From: Pelagomonas calceolata
Taxonomy: Eukaryota > Sar > Pelagophyceae > Pelagomonadales > Pelagomonadaceae
Assembly (NCBI GenBank): GCA_918797485.1
Contig: CAKKNE010000001.1
Span: 6,138,001 to 6,202,000, forward strand
Direction: 5' to 3'
Length of the DNA: 64,000 bases
A program made the translations under genes and the position numbers. Below are positions 10,901 through 19,697 of the stretch, piece by piece. The notes under the pieces were generated by a model that ran no database searches, was not told the origin of the DNA, and saw only the letters and a program-made list of their open reading frames with translations. Every line of letters begins with the position of its first letter. Within the stretch, counting starts at the first letter, position 1.

Positions 10901-11704
10901 AAGCTCGCGACGGACTATAATCTGGACGTGTCGCTGTTCGAGCGCCTCGTGAAGAACGGCGTGCAGTCGACGATGCTCGAAACCCAAAGAAGGATGAAGC
11001 CGAACATTTCCAGATTCGTGAAGGAGATCTATCCCAATCTGCGGGACCACCCGTCGACGCGGGAGCGGCCGTCGATCCGCGGCCTCCAGAAGGACGTCTT
11101 CTTCCTGTCTCATCAAAACGCCGAGGATCAGGGGAGCGCCTCGAAGCAGAACCCGGCCGAGGCGAAGTTGGTTACTGCTTTCTGTCGGTATTTGGTAAGG
11201 GGGCCGCCGCGCTACGGCCAAGATAAAATTACCGTTCTAGCTACATATGTGGCCCAGGTCGGTTCATTAAGACGCAAGCTGCAGAGCGACGGGTTGGGCG
11301 ACGTGCGCGTGGCGTCCGTCGACAACTTCCAGGGCGAGGAGAACGACATCATTCTACTATCGCTCGTGCGGAACGACGGCCGGCCCGACGGCGCGAACCA
11401 CAAAAAGGCGACGATCGGGTTCCTGGCGACGTCCAACCGCGTCTGCGTGGCGCTGACGCGCGCGCGGAACGGGCTGTTTATTTTTGGCAACGCCGGCTTA
11501 CTGAGCGCGCGGTCGAAGCTCTGGAAGAACGCGCTGGACGACCTGCGCGGCCGCGGCGGCCTCGGGGGCGGCCTACCGCTCGTGCCGCGGTTCCGCGACG
11601 GCGACGACGCGGTGCGCTACGTGTCGTCGGCGCGCGACGTCGAGGCCGTGCTCGAGGACGTGGGGGAGGTGGTCCCTCCTCCGGCTCCCGTCGTCGAGGA
11701 GTGA
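7964..11704 (+). CDS. ZNFX1-like superfamily 1 RNA helicase with an N-terminal cold-shock domain
   Basis: 1246 residues in one exon. Residues about 38-110 (GKIAVLKRAEKFGFISPL, then YFSFADCD) form a cold-shock-type OB fold that binds single-stranded nucleic acid. The helicase core follows: Walker A GPPGAGKT (about 590), a long charged insertion, the Walker B variant EEAAEVLEAH (about 940), IGDHEQLRP, ETQRRMKP, SVDNFQGEE and the motif VI region VALTRAR (about 1160). EEAAEVLEAH followed by GDHEQLRP is the pattern of the Upf1-like NFX1/ZNFX1 branch, which acts in small-RNA and antiviral pathways in animals. The NF-X1 zinc fingers typical of that family are absent. A Pro-rich poly-Arg/Ala linker and an acidic tail flank the domains. 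It likely acts on RNA; the partner is unknown. Confidence 0.85.
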   Translation: MPPRRVLGPGGRRRLGPSKEATKSIGAGGGGSSKADGGARLKGKIAVLKRAEKFGFISPLTDGAFDDDAPPPKKLYFSFADCDCDPSRLREWQRVTYAPPAQGTDRASHIELDLVGSTPHLDETRFGHVDSILTNVRSHDSTNVERQSLAACDVTAATTFCVSLDAPSILLRPNEVCEVLSRDDLPFKAVESLVKALASQDAAEAASGAARVVYQTCSRSPLLLSGRGARAMLLRAGSRRQQQQGDAAMLLQVTIVAGACLDADRSCYENLQDLLEQIRDLVDERKRESSQDWVAARKEALAVLQRADALRADAKRLTSSSDADFRRVAPFPSRRDVTLARPLEDVVKNQITGEQASAEAYVATHFHLLRADFLGPLRDGLRAVSNGESSRDVDVYRTCALRGIIQRRGLLHRFECAGDREPWAKASWAKASEGQRKGRLMNGALVIVVDPTTLGEQTWVCAVVRSRELRKDKSLVIDLEVEGALAFGRSYSLVECTSTYFEAYRWVLNCLQAADLEAFAQNRVLQTFLRLPEEPPPPDYVFPQDEYVFGTEKRRVLDEDAWPVDGWGSLDKSQAAAVKRALTKSVAVIQGPPGAGKTHVGLEVMRLLLANVCGAKAKNPFVVMCATNHALDAFLEGVLEFESSIVRVGGRSSCEALADKNLRELSKAWREMDERAAEGSLLGAQHVRGRRALYGRLKTLEETITKLAKEAHALSKGASLQDLEQWLREGSDEDDFDPLGVTEEHLRSLCSRPCKDVLGTWLESDAPEKLLAKPPDIRSTKKVEPKVNTTEEEEPDPDAVDTKAAMADEADDVPKKREAVFLDIGMAPFVNAGNRKARRRGKRGPNAPPPPPNVGEDVWSWPLLQRRQAWAAWGSAIHRRRINELRSCAARAERTRREMERLDRDVDAEVLRAAKVVGLTTTSVAKRRDLLRLIGAEVLICEEAAEVLEAHVLAAVSATTKHVVLIGDHEQLRPGTAVYKLATDYNLDVSLFERLVKNGVQSTMLETQRRMKPNISRFVKEIYPNLRDHPSTRERPSIRGLQKDVFFLSHQNAEDQGSASKQNPAEAKLVTAFCRYLVRGPPRYGQDKITVLATYVAQVGSLRRKLQSDGLGDVRVASVDNFQGEENDIILLSLVRNDGRPDGANHKKATIGFLATSNRVCVALTRARNGLFIFGNAGLLSARSKLWKNALDDLRGRGGLGGGLPLVPRFRDGDDAVRYVSSARDVEAVLEDVGEVVPPPAPVVEE

Positions 11705-11734
11705 TGTTTACTTAGGTTATTAAGTTGTCATGGT

Positions 11735-14068
11735 TCAATGGAACTGGCCCCAGAAACTAATGCCCGGGCTCACGGGCTCCGCGTCGACGACGACGTTCCC
11801 GGGACTCGTCACGGCCTCGCCGTCGAGGACGGTGGCGTCGAGGAACGCGTTGGTGACCCGGACAAAGCCGGGCCATGTCTGGAATTCTTCGGGGTCCGGA
11901 TATGCGCCCCATCTTGCGCGCAACGCGGCGTTTTCCGGCTGGTTGTACCAGGCGGCTATCTGGTTGTAAATTTCCTCGAATTTCGGTGCCGAGGGCTCAG
12001 GCTCGGTGCGCTGGGAGGCCTCTTCCTGCTCCCCGAACAGGAACGAGGATAGCTTTCTCGTGAAGCCCGGGCGCTCGACGGTCTCCACAGCCACGGCTTT
12101 GGTGGCGAAGAGCGCCGCGGCGCGCGTCTCCAGGGCGTACTCGTCGGGATCTTCCCGTGGCGACTCTGCCGGCGGCAGCAGACCGCATTCATGTAGCAGT
12201 ATTCTCGTTCTGTAGCAGAGAAGGCGGCGGGCGGCGGCGACGTAAGTTTCGTCCTTCTTCTTCCTACAGCAGACGCATGCGCCGAAGCCAGCAAGAAGGA
12301 CAAGCACGATGATGATGATAAGTGTTGGTGAGTTGATATGGCATTGCTTTTTGTTGCCAATGAGACACGGCCGGGCGCGTGGTGACCATTCGCATAGTCC
12401 CAGCCCGTCCTTATAAGAGACGCCGCACGAGGTTTTTCTGCACTTGGTTTTCTCAAACGCACGAGGTTTTTCTGCATTTGGAGGGAGTCCTTTTACGCTG
12501 CTGTCCAGGCACCAGCCGAGGTCCTGGTTGAAGTCCTTTGCCCTCAAGAAGATATCTTCCATTGTTCTCACGGCACCAACGTCCCAGCCGCTGAGGTCCT
12601 GGTTAAACCTCTTGGCCGTGTCGAACATATCACTCATGTCTTTGACAGCGCCGGTTTGCCATTTGCCGATTGGTCCGTTAAACGACGAGGCGCCCTGGAA
12701 CATGCTCTCCATCGTTGTCACACCAGAGACGTCCCACGCTCCGATGTCCTCGTTAAAGGACGCTACGCCCGGATTGCTGTACGAGCCACAGTGTTCGGTG
12801 CACGTGTAAAACAAATTCCTCATGTTCGTCACCCTCCCAGTCTCCCACGTAGAAATGTGGCCGTACGTCGCCTCGGCGGCCGCCGCGTCCGCGAGCCACG
12901 CGGCGGCGGCCGTTTTGATGTTGCTGTCGTCCATTGCGTAGCCGGTAACTGCGCCAGGGCAGGTGTGCGTGATCCCCTGCGCGTCGGGCTTACTGACAAA
13001 TACACCGCAGTACGTCGACGCGCACTTGGCGTTACGGACGCTCAGACCCACGTCGTCGTCAAGGCACCAGCCGAGGTCCTGGTCGAAGGCCGAGGCGTCC
13101 TGGAACATGTAGCGCATGTCCGTGACGCTGTGGACGGCCCAATTACCGATGTCTCGGTTAAAGGCCAAGGCCATGTAGAACATCGCGTGCATCGTAGTGA
13201 CGCCGGAGGTGTCCCACGCGCCGATGTCCTCGTTAAAGGACGCCGCGGCCGTGTTGCAAGAATCCCACGAACCCCCACAAAACAAATACGACATGTCCGT
13301 CACCCCTGATGTCTCCCACGTCGAGATGTGGCCGTACGTCGCCTCGGCGGCCGCTGGGTTCGAGAGCCAGGCATCGACGGCCGTGCGAATGGTGTTGTCG
13401 TCCGCGACCAGTGGAGTTACTGTCGGCGCGGGCGTCATCGTTGGAGCCAGAGATGTTGTCGGCGCTAAAGTCGGCCGACAGGTGCCTTCCTCCATTGTAT
13501 AGACACCGCACGATGTCGACGCGCACGGGGTGTAGGAGAACGCGCTTCTCAGGTCCACGTCGTCGCCCACGCACCAGCCGAGGTCCTGGTCAAAGGCCGA
13601 GGCGGAGAAGAACATCGCGGACATCGTCGTAACTCCGGAGGTGTCCCACGCGCCGATGTCCTGGTTAAAGGCCGAGGCGTACCAGAACATGTTGCTCATG
13701 TCCGTAACGCTGTCGACGGCCCAACCACCGATGTCTCGGTTAAAGGCCGAAGCGTAGCCAAAAAAGTAGTACATGCTCGTAACGCCAGAGGTGTCCCACG
13801 CGCCGATGTCCTCGTTAAAGGACGATGCGCCCGAGTTGTAGCAACTGCTCCATGAATAGGAGCTATCGCAAAACAACTTCTTCATGTCCGTCACCCCCCC
13901 AGTCTCCCACGTAGAAATATGGCCGTACGTCGCCTCGGCGGCCGCCGGGTTCGAGAGCCAGGCATCGACGGCCGTGCGGATGCTGCTGTCGTCAAACACG
14001 TAGCCCGCGAGCGCACTCCGGGGGCTGCTAAAAGCGAGAGCGATGCCCATCAACGCCAGTCTCATCAT
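11735..14068 (-). CDS. BspA-like (DUF285) repeat surface protein with one membrane segment
   Basis: ATG 14068 gives about 777 residues beginning [21 protein letters not shown], a signal peptide. Three large tandem modules of about 180-190 residues follow. Each opens with I-R/K-TA-x-AWL and [10 protein letters not shown], then carries BspA-type units ([35 protein letters not shown]) and ends in a Cys pair (CASTSCGV). A PT-rich linker separates modules 1 and 2. Near residue 560-580 lies a hydrophobic segment ([22 protein letters not shown]), then a cytoplasmic tail of about 170 residues. This predicts a type I membrane protein with a large extracellular repeat domain, probably for cell-surface binding. 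The further upstream start is a GTG inside the promoter motif and is rejected. Confidence 0.85.
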   Translation of the reverse strand: MMRLALMGIALAFSSPRSALAGYVFDDSSIRTAVDAWLSNPAAAEATYGHISTWETGGVTDMKKLFCDSSYSWSSCYNSGASSFNEDIGAWDTSGVTSMYYFFGYASAFNRDIGGWAVDSVTDMSNMFWYASAFNQDIGAWDTSGVTTMSAMFFSASAFDQDLGWCVGDDVDLRSAFSYTPCASTSCGVYTMEEGTCRPTLAPTTSLAPTMTPAPTVTPLVADDNTIRTAVDAWLSNPAAAEATYGHISTWETSGVTDMSYLFCGGSWDSCNTAAASFNEDIGAWDTSGVTTMHAMFYMALAFNRDIGNWAVHSVTDMRYMFQDASAFDQDLGWCLDDDVGLSVRNAKCASTYCGVFVSKPDAQGITHTCPGAVTGYAMDDSNIKTAAAAWLADAAAAEATYGHISTWETGRVTNMRNLFYTCTEHCGSYSNPGVASFNEDIGAWDVSGVTTMESMFQGASSFNGPIGKWQTGAVKDMSDMFDTAKRFNQDLSGWDVGAVRTMEDIFLRAKDFNQDLGWCLDSSVKGLPPNAEKPRAFEKTKCRKTSCGVSYKDGLGLCEWSPRARPCLIGNKKQCHINSPTLIIIIVLVLLAGFGACVCCRKKKDETYVAAARRLLCYRTRILLHECGLLPPAESPREDPDEYALETRAAALFATKAVAVETVERPGFTRKLSSFLFGEQEEASQRTEPEPSAPKFEEIYNQIAAWYNQPENAALRARWGAYPDPEEFQTWPGFVRVTNAFLDATVLDGEAVTSPGNVVVDAEPVSPGISFWGQFH
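12425..12476 (-). repeat. 18-bp direct duplication, 34 bp apart, read in two frames
   Basis: GCACGAGGTTTTTCTGCA occurs at 12425-12442 and 12459-12476 in the last BspA module. The two copies are translated in different frames (AEKPRA and CRKTSCG). The copy nearer the C-terminus carries the module's normal Cys ending, so the other looks like a small local duplication that added about 11 residues. Confidence 0.8.
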
Positions 14069-14120
14069 GCCGCAGCTTCGGGCAGCCCACGCTCTGCGAT
14101 CGTTGCAAAAAAAAGTTGAG

Positions 14121-14144
14121 CCTAGTGTCTTACTGCACGCTAGC
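14121..14144 (+). promoter_or_regulatory. GCTAG-GTCTTAC motif, copy 2
   Basis: CCTAGTGTCTTAC, a short spacer, then GCTAGC. It lies in the 157-bp divergent spacer between the BspA-like gene (ATG 14068) and the DEAH helicase (ATG 14226), 53 bp and 82 bp from them. Confidence 0.6.
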
Positions 14145-14225
14145 ACCGTTTTTTGGCGCAGCGCACCAGCAGCTCGCTAGCCGCCAGCGACAGATTTCCG
14201 GACAAAACAGCATCAATCAGGAGCC

Positions 14226-16160
14226 ATGTCCCGCCGCCGCTGCCCCATAGCCGCACACAGAGATGAGATCCTCTACGCCCTCGAGGACAAGGATGCCGTC
14301 GTCGTGATCGGCGCGGCCGGCAGCGGCAAGAGCACGCAGCTGCCGCGCTACTTGGTCGAGGGCGGCTGGGCGGCGCCGCCGCGCTGCGTCGTCAGCGCGC
14401 AGCCGCGGCGCGCTATTGCCTCGGACGTCGCGACGCGCATCGCGGACGATCTGGGCTGCGACCGCGTGGGCGACGCGGTCGGATTGGCGGCGGCGGGCGA
14501 CGAGCGCTGGGACGCGTCGAGGACGCGGATCCTCGTCGCGACGGACGGCTGGCTATTGAGGACCGCGCTGCTCGATCCTCTGCTGAAGCACTTTTCTGTC
14601 GTTGTGGTGGACGAGGCGCACGAGCGGACCCTGAACCAGGACCTGCTGATGGGCCTCGTGAAGAAGGTCCAGAAACGAAGGAAGGAATTGGGCGATCCGT
14701 TGCGAGTGGTCATAGCGCTCGCGGACCGAGATAACGACGTGGAAAAGTTCTTTGGGAGACAAAATACCGCCATAGCGCACGTCGACGGCCGGCGGGACGT
14801 CGTCGACGTCTTCCACAGCGACGCGCCGCGCGGGTCCGACTACGTGTCCGCCGCGGCCGACGCCGCGCACCAGGCCCACGAGGAGGACAAGCAGCGGGGC
14901 GGCTGCATTCTGGTCTTCCTCCCGGGGGCGCGCGAGGTCGACGAGTGCTGCCAATTGTTGAAGGCGGTGCTAAGAGATGGCAACAAGCCCGCGGATTTGA
15001 TTGGCGTCTACGCCGGGGCGGACAAGCGCGCGTTGAAGCAGGCGGCCATGCCGTCCTCGCGACGGCGGATCTGCGTCGCGACGAGCATCGCGGAGACCTC
15101 CGTGGCCGTCGCGGATGTGCGAGTCGTGATCGACGCCGGCTTCGAGCGCCTGCCCGTCTTCGACGAAAACGCCAACGCTGAGGTGGTCGCGACGACCTAC
15201 GCGTCGCAGCAGACGGCCGATCGACGGGCCGCGCGCGCCGGCAGTTCCGGTGAGGCGGGCAAGTGCTACCGGCTCTACACGGAGGAGGCCTTCCGGACGA
15301 TCCTCCCCGCGAAGCACGAGCCCGCGTCGCGGCGGTCGGAGCTCGCTGCCGCCATGCTTCAATTGAAGGCGGTCGGCGTGTCGAACGTCCTGGATTTCGA
15401 CTGGCCGTCGCCGCCTACCGAACTATTGATCTGCGCCGCGTTCGAGGAGCTGCTGGCCTTGCGCGCCATCGACGATCAGGGCGAGCTGACCAAGCCCGAC
15501 GGGGCGCGGCTGGCGCTGGCGCCGTGCGGCCCGCGGACGGCGCGGTTTTTGCTCGCGTCATTGGAAGCGGGCTGCTCCGAGGAGGCCTTGGACGTCGCCT
15601 GTGTCCTGGCGACGAAGCGGACTCTAAGACGGACCGATCGGCGCGTCAAGGAGGAGCAGAAACGATTGTTCAGGGATGAAATTGTCGACCTCGATGGGGA
15701 CCACGCGACTTATGTCAAAGCACTGCGGGCGTTCCGCGAGTCGCCGCACCCCGAGCAGTTCTGCTCCGAGCGGGCCATGGACTCGGGGACACTGCGGTCA
15801 GCTGAGCGGTCGAAGCCCAACTTGGAGCGCTGGTTGTCGGAGATGGCCAAGGAGGACGGCGTCGTGCTGGCGTCGTGCGGCGAGGACGGGGACAGCCTGC
15901 GGAAAGCGCTATGTGCGGGGTTCTTCGCTCGCGCGGCCAGGTTCGGCGCCGACGCGACGTTTCGCACTCTAAGGGCCGACCGGGAAATTGGCCTGCACCC
16001 CCTCTCGGTGCACGCGGAGTTCGGGACGCCGCCGGAGTACGTCGTCTTCTGCGACTTTGGACTGGACGCCGACGGCGCGTCCGTCGCGCGGCACGTGTCG
16101 CGGTGTGATCCACGCGTTTTGATCGCTGAGGCCGGGGAATATTACGAGCTTCGTGGGTAG
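14226..16160 (+). CDS. DEAH-box RNA helicase with altered motifs III and VI
   Basis: 644 residues, one exon, ATG 14226. Motif I is GAAGSGKST (about 29-37) and motif II is VVVVDEAHER (DEAH about 129). Motif V is ATSIAETSVAVADVRVVIDAGFERLPVFD (about 283), followed by winged-helix and HA2-like regions. The general plan fits the spliceosomal and ribosomal DEAH family, closest in feel to DHX35. Two core motifs deviate: motif III, normally S-A-T, reads A-L-A (VVIALADRD), and motif VI, normally QRxGRxGR, reads DRRAARAGSS. Motif III couples ATP hydrolysis to unwinding and motif VI holds an arginine finger, so activity may be changed or lost. The ORF is otherwise intact. Confidence 0.85.
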   Translation: MSRRRCPIAAHRDEILYALEDKDAVVVIGAAGSGKSTQLPRYLVEGGWAAPPRCVVSAQPRRAIASDVATRIADDLGCDRVGDAVGLAAAGDERWDASRTRILVATDGWLLRTALLDPLLKHFSVVVVDEAHERTLNQDLLMGLVKKVQKRRKELGDPLRVVIALADRDNDVEKFFGRQNTAIAHVDGRRDVVDVFHSDAPRGSDYVSAAADAAHQAHEEDKQRGGCILVFLPGAREVDECCQLLKAVLRDGNKPADLIGVYAGADKRALKQAAMPSSRRRICVATSIAETSVAVADVRVVIDAGFERLPVFDENANAEVVATTYASQQTADRRAARAGSSGEAGKCYRLYTEEAFRTILPAKHEPASRRSELAAAMLQLKAVGVSNVLDFDWPSPPTELLICAAFEELLALRAIDDQGELTKPDGARLALAPCGPRTARFLLASLEAGCSEEALDVACVLATKRTLRRTDRRVKEEQKRLFRDEIVDLDGDHATYVKALRAFRESPHPEQFCSERAMDSGTLRSAERSKPNLERWLSEMAKEDGVVLASCGEDGDSLRKALCAGFFARAARFGADATFRTLRADREIGLHPLSVHAEFGTPPEYVVFCDFGLDADGASVARHVSRCDPRVLIAEAGEYYELRG

Positions 16161-16318
16161 GTGTTTGTTTTGTACTTATGCTTTTTTTCGGAGAGACTAA
16201 GGACGTGGGATGCCGCTGGACATGCGCGCATCTCTAGTAGTCATGATATAAATAAATGAGCTTAGTTTAAGTAGTGTGTCGAAGCTCCGACGACGCGACG
16301 TGCGCACCGCGAGACAAA

Positions 16319-19300
16319 TTAGGACTCCAGCTCCTCGGCCATGGGTTCGGTAGCAAGGAAGTCCGCCGCCGTGACGTCCTTGAGCGCGGCAGAGACGGCC
16401 TCGCGATCCTGCTTCCACCCCGGCCGCGGATCCGTTTTGTTGTTTACCGCGAAACCGATTACGTTGGCCAGGGATCGCCAGGCGTTATTCCGACGATTTT
16501 GAGCAGTTGCACTACTATCAGTACGCAGTTTTTCAATGGCCCTGTCTAGGAAATCGTGCGCGAGTTCTTTGGGGAGCGCCTTCGTCGAGTAGCACGCCAC
16601 AGCGCCCGGGTGCGTGTGCGTGCGCGCGACCATTTTCTGCCACTGCGCCGCGAGCTTTTGCACTGCCTCCCGCGAGGCGTCCGCTATCTTCGCGTCGTCG
16701 TCGCCCTCGTCGTCGGGCGGGCCGACCCCGCGCCGCGCCATGACCCGACGCAGCTCCGTCTCTGTCAGGTCAGCGAGGGCGGCGTCTTCCGCCAGTTCGA
16801 TCACGGCGCCTTCGGCCAGTTCCCGCGGCGTCGGGGCTCCCAGGTGGAGCGGGCGCGCCAAACCATGAGGTATATTCCAGTCGCCCCCCCCCCCTTTTTT
16901 TTTTTTACGTTGGGAGTTCATTTTTCTGTATGCTTCTTCGAAGGTGCAGTAATCAAAGGCCTGGTTCATGAACCGCTCCGCCGTGAGATAATTGCCGGCT
17001 TCTGGGAACGCGGGCGGAACAGTAGCGTTGGTCGCGTCGAGCGCGACGCGCAACATGCGCAGGTGCGGCGTGGCGAAGCAAGGGGCTAGCCAATTCAAAG
17101 CAGCCACGCCACGGGATGTTCCCCAGTCGGCAAACGGATACACGACATGCTGGTAGCCAGTAACGGCGCGGTTGTAGCGCCAGTGCGGCGTTCCGTCGGC
17201 CGCCAACCGGACGCGGTTCAAGCACTCTTTGGAGATGAGGTGCAGCTTATACTCAAATGCGTACAGGTCACGGGGCCCACTCAGTGATGCGAACACGACT
17301 TTTTCTCTATTGAAAATGACAACACCGCGCCGGCCGGCCTGGCCGCTGATGATGTGTCGAGCCACGACGAAGAAGGATTCGGACTTCTCGTAAGCTCTGT
17401 CGCCCATGCGCTTGCGGAGTTTCTCGAAGGCATTTCTACACGTATCTCCAGGCCATACAGAGATGGAGCGATCTAGACCGAAGCGCTTGAGGCGCTCGGT
17501 GAAATTATTCTCGGGCGGGCCCAGCGCCGAAGCGAGGCCGACGTTAGGCTCAATGGCCCAGGACGGCACCGGCAGGACGACCATGTATTCCCAGATCGAC
17601 TCACATGCGCTGTGGTGGCGCAGATCTCCAGTGCACTCGTAGCAGCACACGCTGTCGCCGCGCTTCTCGTAAATCTTGACGCCACTCGCGACCTTGCGCG
17701 GCGAATCCGCAACCAGGTGCTGCTCGCATTCTTTGTCAAAGTAGAGATTTTTAATCGACACCACCCGCGACTCGAACGAGTACCACTCCAGCGCCGTGCT
17801 CACAAAGCCCTGCTCGCCGCACGTGACCTCGGTGCTGCCAAACATACGATCGAGCCAGAAGAGCGCGTCACGCAGATCCATAACATCGACGCCATAATGT
17901 TCTATCGCGAGGAATTGCGCAAACTTAAAACCGGTGATGCACGTGCACCAGCCGACGCTCTCGGCGGTCCCGGAACGTAGCGTGAGCGCAATGCGGACGA
18001 GTTCCTTGGCCGGCCCTTCGGGGAGCGCCCTAAAGCACTTGCGAACGCGCTCATCTATAGAAGGATCGTCGAGCAGCCGATCCCAGATCTCACAATGCAT
18101 GGCGAAGCTGTGCGAGATGCGGGGACCATTATGGGCAAGCTGCGTTTCATCGGGCGCCGAGCCAAAGGCCGTGTTCCACTCGGTCAGGGGCAGCACGTCC
18201 CGCCCCAAGAACGGTATCGTGCACATGTCGACATATGTGCGCAGCGGCCATCCCGGCATGCGCACGCCATCGGGCCGCCACGCAAATGGATCGAACTGTG
18301 TGGACATCAACCAGTGACTCAGGTTACGGACAACGTCGCGTCGATGGCGTGGCCCTCTTTTTTGAACAATAAATAAGGCACTGTCGTCGACGGGCTGGAT
18401 CAGGCTTCTACTTTCAGAATCTTCGTGGACTGGCAGCGGCCACTGACTTAGTTTCACGTTCGCCAGTTTCCGGATTGCGTGTATGAGTTTTCCACCTTCT
18501 TCATTTGGTCTGTGGATGACGGACAGGTTCGCATATCTACGGCGAAAGATCTGCCCGTTGGCAACGAGCTGCCTCATGGCATCCTCTTCTCCAAGTTGTT
18601 CTACCAGGCGTTCTTTTTGTCTGCCCGTATAAGCATCAAAAGCCTCCCACAAAAGAGGCTCGTAGAACACATCTTCGAAAGCTTTGCCGCACGCGACGGC
18701 GATGCGTTGATAATCGGAGTTCATGGATACTTCGTGCCACTTCTTCAACTCTTCAGGGTCCCAGGCAGCGGCCTTGACGACTTTGATGTCTGCTTTCTCG
18801 TCAGGCCACCGGAGGCGGTCCAAAGAATCATGAAACACTAAGCGGACTTCGAGCTCGCTGTCTAGGGCCCCTCGTCGAGTACACCGAAGCACAACAGCGT
18901 CGAACCACTCAGACGGTCGCGTCTTGTCGTTCCCCAGATACGTGTTCACTTTTATCTTTGAATTGACGGCCGGCGGCAGATTCGGGTACTCGTTGCCTTT
19001 CTCTCGTAAAGCTTCATGATCCGGATCAATCAAGGACGCGCGCTCGTGGCCCCAGAGGCTCCGGAGCCTCCGGACCTTTCGATACATCGCGACGTACCAG
19101 GGCTCCGCGGTCTTCTTTGCCGGCATGTGCGGGTGCGTCAGGTACTTGAATATGCGTTTCAATATTTTGTCGTCGAATCGTGTTTCTCCCGCTAATAACG
19201 CGCGGAGGCCTTCGCGCCCGCCTTCTCGCTCCGCAAAGGACAGCCGGTGTCTTCTGAGCCGGTGTCTTCTGTTATTCACGGAGAGCGTCGTCCACACTGA

Positions 19301-19432
19301 ATACTCTCTGGAAATGGACTCCACTGAATACTCGTCGGACACCGATTCCTCCGTCCGCCACACTGGGCTCCCAGAGATAATTTCGAGATCTTCTACGTCT
19401 GGCGTTGTAACTCTCGTAATGGCGGCGCCCAT
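16319..19432 (-). CDS. Unrecognised large protein (about 1037 residues)
   Basis: A single open frame from ATG 19432 (MGAAITRVTTPDVED); an earlier GTG start is rejected. Near residues 90-115 (FDDKILKRIFKYLTHPHM) is an F-box-like hairpin. The middle part has many Trp, His and Cys residues without a pattern I can name. GEQGFVSTALEWYS in the centre faintly resembles the STS loop of ADP-ribosyltransferases, which is only a suggestion. A K4-G4 run is encoded by A12-G11 at 16884-16906. A 96-bp in-frame introner-like segment lies at 18296-18391. If it is spliced the protein has about 1005 residues and reads SLIQP-FDPFAW across the junction. No signal peptide or membrane segment. Confidence 0.65.
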   Translation of the reverse strand: MGAAITRVTTPDVEDLEIISGSPVWRTEESVSDEYSVESISREYSVWTTLSVNNRRHRLRRHRLSFAEREGGREGLRALLAGETRFDDKILKRIFKYLTHPHMPAKKTAEPWYVAMYRKVRRLRSLWGHERASLIDPDHEALREKGNEYPNLPPAVNSKIKVNTYLGNDKTRPSEWFDAVVLRCTRRGALDSELEVRLVFHDSLDRLRWPDEKADIKVVKAAAWDPEELKKWHEVSMNSDYQRIAVACGKAFEDVFYEPLLWEAFDAYTGRQKERLVEQLGEEDAMRQLVANGQIFRRRYANLSVIHRPNEEGGKLIHAIRKLANVKLSQWPLPVHEDSESRSLIQPVDDSALFIVQKRGPRHRRDVVRNLSHWLMSTQFDPFAWRPDGVRMPGWPLRTYVDMCTIPFLGRDVLPLTEWNTAFGSAPDETQLAHNGPRISHSFAMHCEIWDRLLDDPSIDERVRKCFRALPEGPAKELVRIALTLRSGTAESVGWCTCITGFKFAQFLAIEHYGVDVMDLRDALFWLDRMFGSTEVTCGEQGFVSTALEWYSFESRVVSIKNLYFDKECEQHLVADSPRKVASGVKIYEKRGDSVCCYECTGDLRHHSACESIWEYMVVLPVPSWAIEPNVGLASALGPPENNFTERLKRFGLDRSISVWPGDTCRNAFEKLRKRMGDRAYEKSESFFVVARHIISGQAGRRGVVIFNREKVVFASLSGPRDLYAFEYKLHLISKECLNRVRLAADGTPHWRYNRAVTGYQHVVYPFADWGTSRGVAALNWLAPCFATPHLRMLRVALDATNATVPPAFPEAGNYLTAERFMNQAFDYCTFEEAYRKMNSQRKKKKGGGGDWNIPHGLARPLHLGAPTPRELAEGAVIELAEDAALADLTETELRRVMARRGVGPPDDEGDDDAKIADASREAVQKLAAQWQKMVARTHTHPGAVACYSTKALPKELAHDFLDRAIEKLRTDSSATAQNRRNNAWRSLANVIGFAVNNKTDPRPGWKQDREAVSAALKDVTAADFLATEPMAEELES
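16884..16906 (-). repeat. C11-T12 homopolymer tract inside a coding region
   Basis: Eleven C (16884-16894) followed by twelve T (16895-16906). On the coding minus strand it reads A12-G11 and encodes KKKKGGGG. The frame is kept at this length, but the tract is prone to slippage and to sequencing error. Confidence 0.95.
18296..18391 (-). mobile_element. Introner-like segment, 96 bp, read in frame
   Basis: On the minus strand it ends CACTGGTTGATGTCCACACAG, matching the introner 3' end, and contains the core GCCACGCCATCGACGCGACG also seen in the copies at 25822 and 46647. A GT 96 bp upstream (GTCGACGA) is in the right phase, and 96 bp is a multiple of three with no stop. The flank after the acceptor (TTCGATCC) matches GTCGACGA at only 4 of 8 positions, and the 5' terminus is decayed. 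It may be spliced or translated. Confidence 0.55.
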
Positions 19433-19697
19433 CTTGCTTGGGCCCGCAGCTCGTCTACACGCGCGCAGCGCGTGTCTTGGCAGAGCACCCCTCGCTCTTG
19501 GAGTAGAGAGCAGTCGAAGGCCTGCGCGGTGACGGTCGCATTTGTGGGCGTTCTCGAACCATCCCACGCGTGAGCTCTCGCAGCGTCAATCAGTAGTACG
19601 TGAAGCACACGCCCTTCTCTCAAACCTCTCACGAGCACTTCGTTGTGGCGCTCGTCTTCGCGTCCACTTGTAGTAGGCGTTCAAGACGATCGGCCGG

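Noticed and set aside
14069-14146. N-terminal extensions using GTG or TTG starts in several genes
   Set aside because: Eukaryotic initiation is expected at ATG, and in the cases tested the next ATG gives a better signal peptide or leader.
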